Source: Schistosoma mansoni
Taxonomy: Eukaryota > Platyhelminthes > Trematoda > Strigeidida > Schistosomatidae
Assembly (NCBI RefSeq): GCF_000237925.1
Contig: NC_031495.1
Coordinates: 56,896,108-56,960,107, forward strand
Direction: 5' to 3'
Length of the DNA: 64,000 bases
How positions within the stretch are numbered: the first letter of the stretch is position 1; every line of letters starts with the position of its first letter. The position numbers and the translations under genes were made by a program. Below the pieces are notes generated by a model, which saw only the letters and a list, made by a program, of their open reading frames with translations, had not been told where the DNA came from and made no database searches. Of this stretch, positions 12,001 through 20,300 are shown one piece after another.

Positions 12001-14886
12001 ACTTCACCTTCGGACCTTGGATTTGCTGCTCTCAGTCTCACCGCTCTTCAAACGGCCTGCCTGGCATGGTAGGACCTTGAGGAACGATTGGTTCATCACG
12101 ATAGGCAAGCCCGACTACCACGTCAAGGTAGCAGCAACGGTCCTGTGTTAATTTAATTCTATTCGTAGCAATGTAATTATTAGTGTGTGTTAATAACACT
12201 GCACACACAGTGGTGAATTTATGAAATCAGCCATCAGAAAGGTTGGCACTCAAAATGTATGGTTATTGAATAATGAGGTTTGATTAGCAGTGACGATGGA
12301 AATAATTTTTCTCATACCCGGACGAGAATAAATGAATGGTAACCGTTAGGAATTACTTATGGACTAATATTATGCGTATATTCTTATTGTATGACTATTG
12401 ACTATATTATAAACCTTTATTTGACCTACTGACTTATCATAAGATTTACTATTCTTGAGGTATTCCCAATTTATTAGTAACATTATCTCACAATCACAGG
12501 TATTTTGGGCTAGATTTTGTACAAATGTTATTTTCTATCTTATGGTGCGATGTGATCTGATTTGTTTGTATATAAATCCAGTATGTTTGAAATATATTAC
12601 TCATATTACTGAGGCTCAGATTGGCGTTCTGGACTTAACGAGCAGGGCTAGACGGAAAAATGACCAACCGGAACTCTAGGCTGCTCGTGCTGATGTGTGC
12701 ATCATTAGTTTGGTCGTAAAGTCAGTGTATCTAATTGGCAATCGTATTTCGCGATGATTGTGTAAGCTAAGGACATAACCTTTTCTTTGTAACTGTTTAT
12801 TAAACCTACGTTATAACAACATTTGTTAGCCCATTTAGTATTGACCCCTCTGTTCATCCTACCTGACTTCATGATAGAGACTTGTGTCGGTGACGGTGTT
12901 CTAACATCCGGCGAATTCACCTCCAGAAATCTTGTTTAGCTTTCTAATTTTCAACCACAAGAAAAAGCATTCTATCACATGTTTGACCATCTAACTTATG
13001 GTCGTCTCTGTGCTAGCGACTAGTCATTGATTTAATAAAATAAATTTACATGCTCTATGTTCTTATTTGTTTGATCATCTACAGACTTTACTTTAACTTT
13101 TCCACATTTATCGGTGAAATGGCTTTTATGACTTCAGTTTGACAAGTGGAAACTATATTCATTTTAAGGTTCATTTTCATAGCGCAGTAGTAGTATTGTG
13201 TATCTTTCCAATAGGTAAAGTTCAGTTTAGAATATAGTTTTTGAGTCATTTCATTTTTGGCATATTGGAGAAATTGTGACATAATGTTAATAATGAATAA
13301 ATCTTTATTTCTGCATTTTCATATCATTCCCAGTTGGATAATGGTGTTCCAATTGAGAGTTGGTTTGTTGATTCAAATGATTGTGAACTCCTTAAACTTA
13401 TTCCGTTTTTAAAAGAAATAACTAAAGTCGTAAGTATTTATGGTTATTATCGATCATATTTGTTTATGTTCAGCAGTTATTTTAATATAATGTTCTCTTC
13501 TCATACCACTTTTTTACTGTTTATGGTAATGACTGTGATCTTCTGAAACTAGTTTTGAGTGAATACCAGCTTTTTTAATTTCTATGAATTTGTTCATGTA
13601 AAGTTGTTTTAGTAATTCTGACACCAATAATTTTACACCATTGGGTTGCCGATTCTATTAACCGAAATTCATTTATTTATTTATTTATACACATAAATAT
13701 TGGTACAAAAAGCACCAGATAAATATGCGCCTCACAAATCTCATTTGATTTGTGTGAGGGCTGTGATACTGCCCAGGCGCCCAGACTGAAGCAGATGGTT
13801 TTCTTAGGGGGCCACACCCGGAGCCTTTGACCTAAAGGTCTGATCCACAAGGCAGTGGAGCATCGTGAGGAGATGCAGTCCCATGGTAGCCGGTGACCAA
13901 CAATAGGTTCATACGCCATTCGTTCCATCAGGATCCTGGAGCCCATGTGCACCATTGGTTTGGAATCAGGGTTTTCCAACTCCCCTAGGTGGACCCTCCA
14001 TGTCCACCAACCCGGTTAAAGCGCCGGACATTCGCTTTTCGTCCTCTCACTTTCGTAAACAACACCGGTGCCACGAGAAGGCAGTGAGTAGGACTTCCCT
14101 GTCAGAGGCTATATATTCGCGTTGCCATGTGAGAGCATTTGGAGAGGGAGAGCGGACTCTTCCCACTCTCAGCCGTACCAGGGCATTTGGGGGCTTGTTT
14201 GAGTGTATGTGACTATGATATTATGCTCCAAAATCAGACCTAATAGACTCCTTAATTACTTGGAGAACAATGAGTGACATACAAGCTAATTTTCTCCAAT
14301 CACCTATGGCTATGTTATCATGTTTCTTTTGCGTTTGCATTCTGCAAATCATGTTATTTTAGTACATGAAAAACTTCATTTGACTAGTGGTCTTGTCTTT
14401 GATTTCTAATCATTCGATTGCTCAATTCAAAAATACGATCTTATGAGTAGATACCACCCACTCAAGCTATATAACAGCGTCCATTGATCGATTAACATCC
14501 TATTCATTGATTTTGACAACCGAAAATTCCGTCAAATAAAAACAGCAAACCTACTTTTTATATATGTATGTATAATATTGTTGCTAATATCATAAGATAT
14601 ATTAAGTTTATTAAGTGGTTTGAAACCGAATACTAGACGACTAAGTCGTGCTAAACTTAGTCGAGTTTGAATAACCTCGTAGTGTTTTGGCTCATATACG
14701 TGTCATCTATTAATCGGAGTACATTTTTGATGAAATATTATGTTTTTGACTATGTTTCGCAGTTTTAAACTCGAATATGTTCACATTTTCTTTCAGGATG
14801 ATGTTAGACCATTAATAGTTGATCGATTCCGGTTACATGAGAAAGTTCTGGCAGCTCCTCTCTCACCACCCGATGTTCAGAATTGA
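2871..14886 (+). CDS. CTDSPL2: CTD small phosphatase-like 2 (HAD/FCP-SCP family), 8 coding exons
   Basis: Exons: 2871-3033, 4608-4678, 4949-5499, 6457-6655, 7261-7403, 8060-8186, 13334-13429, 14797-14886. Every junction is GT/AG and the phases agree, giving 1440 nt (479 residues plus stop), close to the 466 residues of human CTDSPL2. The C-terminal half (about 262-475) is a HAD-type Ser/Thr phosphatase domain. It has the DLDETLVH motif (nucleophile D298, acid/base D300), the FTAS motif (353-356), REHCVCV and the IIDNSP loop (D409). The N-terminus (1-75) is very basic and the middle (about 200-261) is acidic and serine-rich, as in the vertebrate protein, and is probably disordered. Family members dephosphorylate Ser/Thr on nuclear substrates such as the RNA polymerase II CTD and SMADs; the substrate here is not known. 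The first ATG is supported because exon 1 ends in the phase exon 2 needs. It is convergent with EFHC1. Confidence 0.93.
3034..4607. other. CTDSPL2 intron 1
   Basis: 1.6 kb. I see no gene, repeat family or RNA in it. The short frames at 3868-4353 look fortuitous. Confidence 0.6.
4608..4678 (+). CDS. CTDSPL2: CTDSPL2 exon 2
   Basis: Residues 55-78, basic ([16 protein letters not shown]). Acceptor ctttag, donor gtaagt. A short linker exon with no recognised domain. Confidence 0.75.
4949..5499 (+). CDS. CTDSPL2: CTDSPL2 exon 3 (acidic linker)
   Basis: Residues 79-261 plus two bases of codon 262. The last 60 residues are Glu/Asp/Ser-rich (for example [24 protein letters not shown]), a low-complexity acidic stretch just before the phosphatase domain. 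Acceptor aatttcag, donor gtaagt. The frame is open from the acceptor onward, upstream of any Met. Confidence 0.88.
6457..6655 (+). CDS. CTDSPL2: CTDSPL2 exon 4 (catalytic DLDETLVH)
   Basis: Residues 262-328. Contains [13 protein letters not shown] followed by DLDETLVH, the HAD motif I with nucleophile Asp298 and acid/base Asp300. Acceptor ttccag, donor gtacgt. Confidence 0.95.
6762..7096 (+). repeat. Intron 4 segment copied in inverted orientation at 14215-14544
   Basis: About 330 bp of CTDSPL2 intron 4 matches the reverse complement of 14215-14544 almost perfectly; I found one internal mismatch. This is the likely source copy, as it sits in plain intron sequence. Confidence 0.9.
7261..7403 (+). 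CDS. CTDSPL2: CTDSPL2 exon 5 (motif II)
   Basis: Residues 329-375 plus two bases. [13 protein letters not shown], then [13 protein letters not shown] containing the motif II Thr354, then DPKKKW. Acceptor atccag, donor gtaagt. Confidence 0.95.
8060..8186 (+). CDS. CTDSPL2: CTDSPL2 exon 6 (REHCVCV, IIDNSP)
   Basis: Residues 376-418. [19 protein letters not shown] carries the motif III lysine region, and [10 protein letters not shown] carries the motif IV Asp409. Acceptor ttctag, donor gtattt. Followed by a 5.1-kb intron holding LINE copy A. Confidence 0.95.
8619..10232 (-). pseudogene. LINE A: endonuclease C-part and reverse transcriptase frame (537 aa)
   Basis: Long open frame. The N-terminal part has the endonuclease signatures [14 protein letters not shown] and [10 protein letters not shown] (the catalytic SDH). 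It then has a basic linker and the RT with [27 protein letters not shown] (motif A), [14 protein letters not shown] (motif B) and YADDIV (motif C). The frame stops soon after motif C, and an in-frame deletion removes part of the RT finger region seen in copy B, so it is unlikely to be active. Upstream, the GDFNA endonuclease motif lies in a different frame. Confidence 0.85.
10346..10780 (-). pseudogene. LINE A: N-terminal part of the AP-type endonuclease
   Basis: 144-residue frame with VSETRIQ (the catalytic Glu region of APE-type endonucleases), [10 protein letters not shown] and VVSAYAPTD. It ends at the same point as copy B, just before the GDFNA motif, which lies in another frame. Confidence 0.8.
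10988..12323 (-). repeat. 668-bp direct tandem duplication of the LINE A 5' leader
   Basis: Units 10988-11655 and 11656-12323 have a period of 668 bp and differ at only about four positions that I could find. Each carries the leader plus about 180 bp (CATACCCGGAC end) not present in copy B. The identical 75-codon frames at 11146-11373 and 11814-12041 are part of the duplicated leader. Confidence 0.9.
12324..13333. other. CTDSPL2 intron 6, part beyond LINE A
   Basis: AT-rich. A small GC-richer patch at 12610-12700 may be an old repeat. Nothing else recognised. Confidence 0.5.
13334..13429 (+). CDS. CTDSPL2: CTDSPL2 exon 7
   Basis: Residues 419-450. [16 protein letters not shown] and ELLKLIPFL match the conserved family segment after the IIDNSP loop. 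Acceptor tcccag, donor gtaagt. It is in phase with exon 6 across 5.1 kb of intron. Confidence 0.95.
13665..14213 (-). mobile_element. Short retroposon with (AAAT)n tail, copy 1 (CTDSPL2 intron 7)
   Basis: On the - strand it starts near 14213 and ends in AAAT repeats at 13665-13690. GC-rich relative to its surroundings. About 65-75% of it matches 57970-58381. It has a 100-codon frame (13979-13677) with no recognised domain that is not conserved in the other copy. Family unknown; it may be a non-autonomous LINE derivative. Confidence 0.75.
14215..14544 (-). repeat. Inverted copy of CTDSPL2 intron 4, fused to a retroposon
   Basis: Reverse-complement copy of 6762-7096. It abuts the 5' end of the (AAAT)n retroposon, so on the - strand the order is intron-4 sense sequence, retroposon, AAAT tail. 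Confidence 0.9.
14797..14886 (+). CDS. CTDSPL2: CTDSPL2 exon 8 (C-terminus, stop)
   Basis: Residues 451-479: [16 protein letters not shown], then a short Pro-rich tail and TGA. Matches the end of the family (DVRP..RDRFRLHD). Acceptor tttcag. Confidence 0.94.
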   Translation, partial: DDVRPLIVDRFRLHEKVLAAPLSPPDVQN

Positions 14887-15349
14887 TATATTTCAATCTT
14901 TTGTAGGTCGCAGTTAAGCTTAAAACAAAAAAATTGTTTTTAAGCAGCAGTTATTTATTTTCTATTTTTCACAATTAAAGCTTCCTTTAAATTAATTTTG
15001 TTTATTACGGTAAACCTTCTTTATATTTTTAATCCCAATAACCTTTTTTTTGTCATCATCACTTATCTTTTAACACATTAGACAGATTGATCATCGCATA
15101 GCTAACATGGACACACATTCAATGCGTTGCAGCATTTATATGCTGTATAAATTTGATAATATTCACCATATTATCTGTATTCGTTCATTCACTCATTTCA
15201 ATTACGTAAGTAAACAAACATATTTGAATAATTTCGTTTTATTTCCATTTTTAACAGTAAAGATTACTTGTTTTTTATTATTATAATCATCATTATAATA
15301 ATCGATATATCTCGCTTATTTTAGTCGAAATTATTTGCATCATAATTAC

Positions 15350-15376
15350 ATTATTATTATTATTATTATTATTACT
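15350..15376. repeat. (ATT)n microsatellite
   Basis: About nine ATT units in the region between CTDSPL2 and EFHC1. Confidence 0.95.
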
Positions 15377-15535
15377 GCCACTATTTTTAATTTTTAATTT
15401 CTATATTCATCAAGATTTATGGCCTGACATCTATTGCTAACTATTACGCATTCGTTATTTGGGAGAATTATATATTCTTCATTTTATTTCTTGTCAACAT
15501 TTGCATTTACATTATATGTATATTTATATATCATT

Positions 15536-15541
15536 AATAAA
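15536..15541 (+). terminator. CTDSPL2: Candidate poly(A) signal AATAAA for CTDSPL2
   Basis: First AATAAA after the stop, 650 bp downstream. Others lie at 15649-15654 and 16211-16216, and an ATTAAA near 14975. Which one is used cannot be told from the sequence. Confidence 0.4.
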
Positions 15542-17260
15542 AATATCCTTATAATCATATAATTTACATGTGTATAGAGATGTGTACGTACGCATGTTTC
15601 TTCACCTTTTCCTTACCTATCATTCATTGCTTTTTTTTGGCGATAATCAATAAAACGACTGCATCGTATTTTTATTTGGTCGCTTTGAATTTCACAACTT
15701 AATTCTATTACCGTAAACGGGAGAACGTTTTTCATTCTTATCTATCTGCTCTTGAAACTGGTGAACATTACATATTCTCCCTAAATTTTTATGATTATTC
15801 TTATAGGCGATAAATACCGCGGTAATAATGTTGTTTTCAGTACCTTGTTTTACTTTAATTCGATTGTCAGTTTTCTGTTGTTTTTAATTATCGTTGTCAT
15901 TAATTCTTTAGATGTTTTGTTCTTTCGCATTGCCCATTGCATTTTTACAATTGGAATTTCGTATTTTAGCGCTCATGAGATAGTTTTACTGATATGACAA
16001 CTTTTGTCAGTTTTTGGGATGTCTGCTGTGGTGTACAGAAAATTAAATCTTGCATTTTTAAGGGGAAATTTCTTTTCTTTCACCTTTAATTTGTTTACTG
16101 GGTGGGACTTTTTGTCATCGTTGATGATTTACTTTTAAGATTTTAAATACCTTGTTTTTCTCTCGCCGTTTATCTACTGCACAGTTTATACACATCTTAT
16201 TAGTAATTTCAATAAAACATGTATTTGGTACTTTTAATTTTTGTGGTTGTTGATTTGACTTATTTATGGGACTCGTTAACACTTGCCAACTTAGTTATAG
16301 CGTCTCTTCAATAAGATTTTTATGATGATGTAAACATCGCTCGTGTTTTGTTTTTCGCATAAAATGTGCTCATTTCACTGTATTTAGTAAATTTGTCTTT
16401 GGTTTAGGACCAAAAATTTTGTAGTTTACTAATAATCAGGTAGTACATATCATTTTACGTACAAACAACTGATTCAATAGAACACCTGTAAATAGTACTA
16501 GAAGAGATCAATCCACTTCTAATGCGAACCCTGAAGCACATTTGATTATCCCTAAGTGCGTTTTTTCTACAAATCTTTCCAGTCGAAGAAGCATGGACTA
16601 CTGGAACTCATGTTCCGTTAGTCCAATAAGGTTACATTTTCAAACTTGATTGTTTTGTAAATACATAAACCTAAAAATTGTGGAGATAACAAATTGAAGT
16701 AGTCTTTGACGTGGTCAGCATCATACGTTATTGGAAAGATAACTGAATATCATGAGAGCATTTTTCGAGTTTCGAATATTACACCGACCTCAGTTATGAT
16801 AGATAGGAAATATCCTGGTGAATTATTGATTACACGACATAAGTCACTAATAGTGTAAATTTTTATCATCGAGAAAAAATTAGAAGACTAGGTAACAATG
16901 CTGGCTAGTTTAGTTACTAACGCATTCTTCTGTCTTTCATACAGCTCTTTTCAATGAGTAACGCTAATTCGATCTTAATGTACTGAAAGGTATATGGAAC
17001 AGGTATTTCATAAAATTTATGAAATAGCGCGTAACAAAAATCATTGGTGCATTCCCCTCCCCTATGAGAGATCACATGTGTGTAGGAATGCTTTATAGAA
17101 AGTTTTTTATCAAAACAAGCCATATGTTGGGAATAAAGCTGGCATACATATATGTATATATATTAAATTTGTTTTGTGAACTCAACTATCTCATAAACAA
17201 ATCAGAAGTTAGTTATATCTCACTCATTTCTTCTACAGACAAGTAAGTGCAAAAACTTTG

Positions 17261-17266
17261 TTTAAT
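17261..17266 (-). terminator. EFHC1: Candidate poly(A) signal ATTAAA for EFHC1
   Basis: ATTAAA on the - strand 29 bp after the TAA. The only obvious signal close to the stop. Confidence 0.4.
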
Positions 17267-17294
17267 TATAAGTACTATTCATGTTCCATTATAA

Positions 17295-17366
17295 TTATGG
17301 TTGTTCAAAAAATCGTCCAAATTGTTCTAGTGACATTTTTCCTTCAGAACCATACTTATCAAGCAA
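17295..17366 (-). CDS. EFHC1: EFHC1 exon 11 (C-terminus, stop)
   Basis: 23 residues ([20 protein letters not shown] and a short tail) and TAA, in phase with exon 10. It resembles the last EF-hand-like helix-loop-helix of EFHC1 (GEGKINYYNFVRAF). Acceptor ttgtag. An ATTAAA on the - strand at 17261-17266 could be the poly(A) signal. The 5.7-kb intron before it makes this the least certain exon, but the phase and the homology fit. Confidence 0.82.
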   Translation of the reverse strand: MLDKYGSEGKMSLEQFGRFFEQP

Positions 17367-20300
17367 CTACAAAATTAGAAAAAAGACACAACATTAAATA
17401 ACTTTGTCGCTAAGTATATTACAATTTAAAATATTGTTAAAGTGATGTTTGTATTTTTATTGTTTAAATCACTAAAAATAATGTGACATACCAGGTCAGT
17501 CAATGTTTGGCGATTGTGACTATGCATGAACAATAATACAGAATATCTAGTTCCATAGTTATAATATCATTTTAATCTGTTTAGCAAAAAAATACTGTTT
17601 GAGGTATTCCTAACTTTAACTAAATTATTGTGCAAAATGTTTCCCTAACGAATTTGAGTGAGATTTAAATGAAATGACTGGTTTTGAACAGAAACCAAAC
17701 AATTTGGTGTCAATCTAGATTGTTAATGTCAACACAAACTTCAACATTTCATTTAGAATAAGATGTATATACTTTTAAAAAATCCATCCAGTAACTAATT
17801 AAATCACAGACCTCTATGAATGATTTGACTTTAAAACCAGGAAGTATTAAGGAGCTGTTTCAATGCAATGTGAGACTACTTAGTAGTGTTCATCCACAAC
17901 CCCACTGAGGAATGAACCTAGAATATTCAGGAATCATCATGAGTGCTTAATCTTTTAATAATTCATATAGTGATCAAAGAACCTTGTTATAAGAGGACGA
18001 AGATTTAAGAAATGGTTACTCTGGAAAATATTTTATGGACTTTCAATGTATGTGTATATCTATTTATTACACAACTACTAAATTATTGAACTACCATATT
18101 TTTATTTTCTGTTTGTTGTAAGCTTGTTTTTGCAAAATGACTGTCTCCACGCTTGTTAGCGAGATCAGATTGGATGAAAACATATCCCACGCACAACTGC
18201 GTTGGGGCACGCTGATTGAGTATTTCTCAACCAATCAGCGATAGCAGAGACTTGAGGAAGACTCAAGAACCTACTTATGTTACAATTATAAATATACTAA
18301 TGTCTTTCTTATTATGATTCCTACTCCCACCCACCCTTGTTATTTGGAATACTATTACGTCCTTGTTCAACCGTGTTCTGATTTAGGGACTTGTTGAGAA
18401 AAGCAGTGTCCAAAATATACTGAGCAATAAGAGTAGCTAGTTTCTAATATGAGAAAACAAGAAATTTCGTATATTTCCCAATTTGTCAGTCAGTTATTTA
18501 CAGATTCTCCAGTTTCATTGGCACGTGTGGCCTGTTTCTGCATAACAACGATTATCTGTTTTATGTTGTGCTCCTCCCCCCGACCGTTGCTGCTACCTTG
18601 ACGTGGTGGTCGGGCTTGCCTATCGTGATGAGTCAACCGAGCTATACTGGCTGGAACAATCGTTCCTCAAGGTCCTACCATGCCAGACAGGTCGGTTGAA
18701 GAGCGGTGAGACTAAAAGCAGCAGACCCAAGGTCCGAAGGCGAAATCGTACTGCTGACTGTACAGAGGTGTGACAGCAGTAAGGTGTTTCCTTCAGACAA
18801 CCAGCGTGACAGCGATGCTGCCTTCCCACAAGGAGGGGTGGAGTTAGAAAAGGTCGACCCTGAAAAATGCACACCTCGCCTTATCCCACGGATATCCGTC
18901 TCCGGCGGTAAGGTCCTTTAAAGAACGGAGCTAACACAAAAACTACCCACAAGAAGGTCGTGTGTGACCGACCTCAAGCAGTTGTCCCTTGGGCACTGCG
19001 GTCACGCTCTCAGGTCATTAAGACCACTTCTCACCCAATTTCCTTTTCAGGTACCTCTAAAAGAACCCTTCCACGGTGTGGGCAACCGGGAAGTGATAAC
19101 TGCCCTCATACCTCAAACAGCACTCAAAACCACTGTATTCATAACCAATCTCCTTCTTCAATTCCTACTATTCCTTCTACCTTGACTTTCAACACTAAAC
19201 TTCCTCTTTCGGTTTCCTCCTCAAGTGTCACCATGGCCAGCGATTCTAGTGCGCGAAACGCTGTCCCAGGTCTACTAAAACCTCGCTCCAAACTACACAT
19301 TGGAGCCTTCACCGTACGTACCCTAAGTCAAATCTGTCAACAGGCCTCTTTGGCTAAGACCCTAGAATCTCGTACCATTGATTTATGCTGTGTCTCCGAA
19401 ACACGCATACAGGATCCCAGTGTGGTCATTCACTTAACATCGCCTCGCCAAAATGGACAGCCAACGGAATACACCCCCCGTGTATCTGGCGACCCCATGA
19501 CTAGTTCTCGTGGACTGGCAGGTGTAGGCATAGCACTAAGTACGAGGGCAGAACAAGCACTACTAGAATGGATCCCCGTTAACAGTCGCCTGTGTGTTGT
19601 CCGGCTGAATGGATCCGTAAGAACTCGGAAGGATAGGGACACACTTCGTTGCCTTTTCGTCGTTTCTGCCTACGCTCCCACTGATTGCAGCCATGATGAA
19701 GTGAAAGATGACCTCTACAGAAAGCTAAGCGCTCAGACATAGTAGTCGTAGCGGGTGACTTTAATGCCCAGGTAGGCAGCTTAAATCAAACAGAAAGACA
19801 TTTAGGTGGGTGTTTTAGTATTCCGGCTCAACGAACCGATAATGGTGATCGTCTGTTGCAACTATGCTCAGACAATCGTTTATTTTTAGCAAGCACTAAT
19901 TTTAAGCATAAGGAAAGACATCGCCTAACATGGCGACCACCTTCACCAAATCAACGATGGACTCAAATAGACCATATTGTCATCAGTCATCGTTGGAGAG
20001 GCTCGATAGAAGATTGTCGCTCGTATTGGAATACTTGTTTAGACTCTGATCACGCTTTAATACGAGCTCGCATTTGTCTGCGCCTCAATGGACGCAGGAA
20101 AACTACACTAAGAAGACCCATTAGGATTGAACTGGAGGACGAGAAAGCCAAATGCGAATTCCAGAAACAACTGAGTTCACATCTAGGCAGTTCTGTAAAC
20201 GAGACTGACCCAGATGCTGCTTGGAAAGACATACGAACAGCTGTGGAAACAGCAGTCACATCTATTAGTTATTTAAACCATAGGGTTCCAAAAAACCAAT

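Larger units (their letters stand above)
8551..12323 (-). mobile_element. RTE-like LINE, copy A (antisense in CTDSPL2 intron 6)
   Basis: Near full-length LINE on the - strand. The 3' end is at about 8551, with TGAC-type short repeats. Then come the RT (8619-9400), the linker and second half of the endonuclease (to 10232), the first half of the endonuclease (10780-10346), an upstream open stretch and the 5' leader. The RT pattern (NHRGISL, GFRPGRG.IDHIF..RQ, GVRQGC, YADD) fits the RTE clade (SR2/Perere-3-like); the exact family was not verified. The leader is tandemly duplicated (10988-12323). Compared with copy B it lacks about 13 residues just before the GGPILA segment, in frame. Confidence 0.85.
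14887..17294. other. Convergent intergenic region between CTDSPL2 and EFHC1
   Basis: Very AT-rich. Holds the CTDSPL2 3' untranslated region, candidate poly(A) signals and an ATT microsatellite. No coding region found. Confidence 0.6.

Noticed and set aside
11146-12041. Two identical 75-codon frames (11373-11146 and 12041-11814)
   Set aside because: They lie in the tandemly duplicated LINE leader; identity reflects the DNA duplication, and the frame has no domain.
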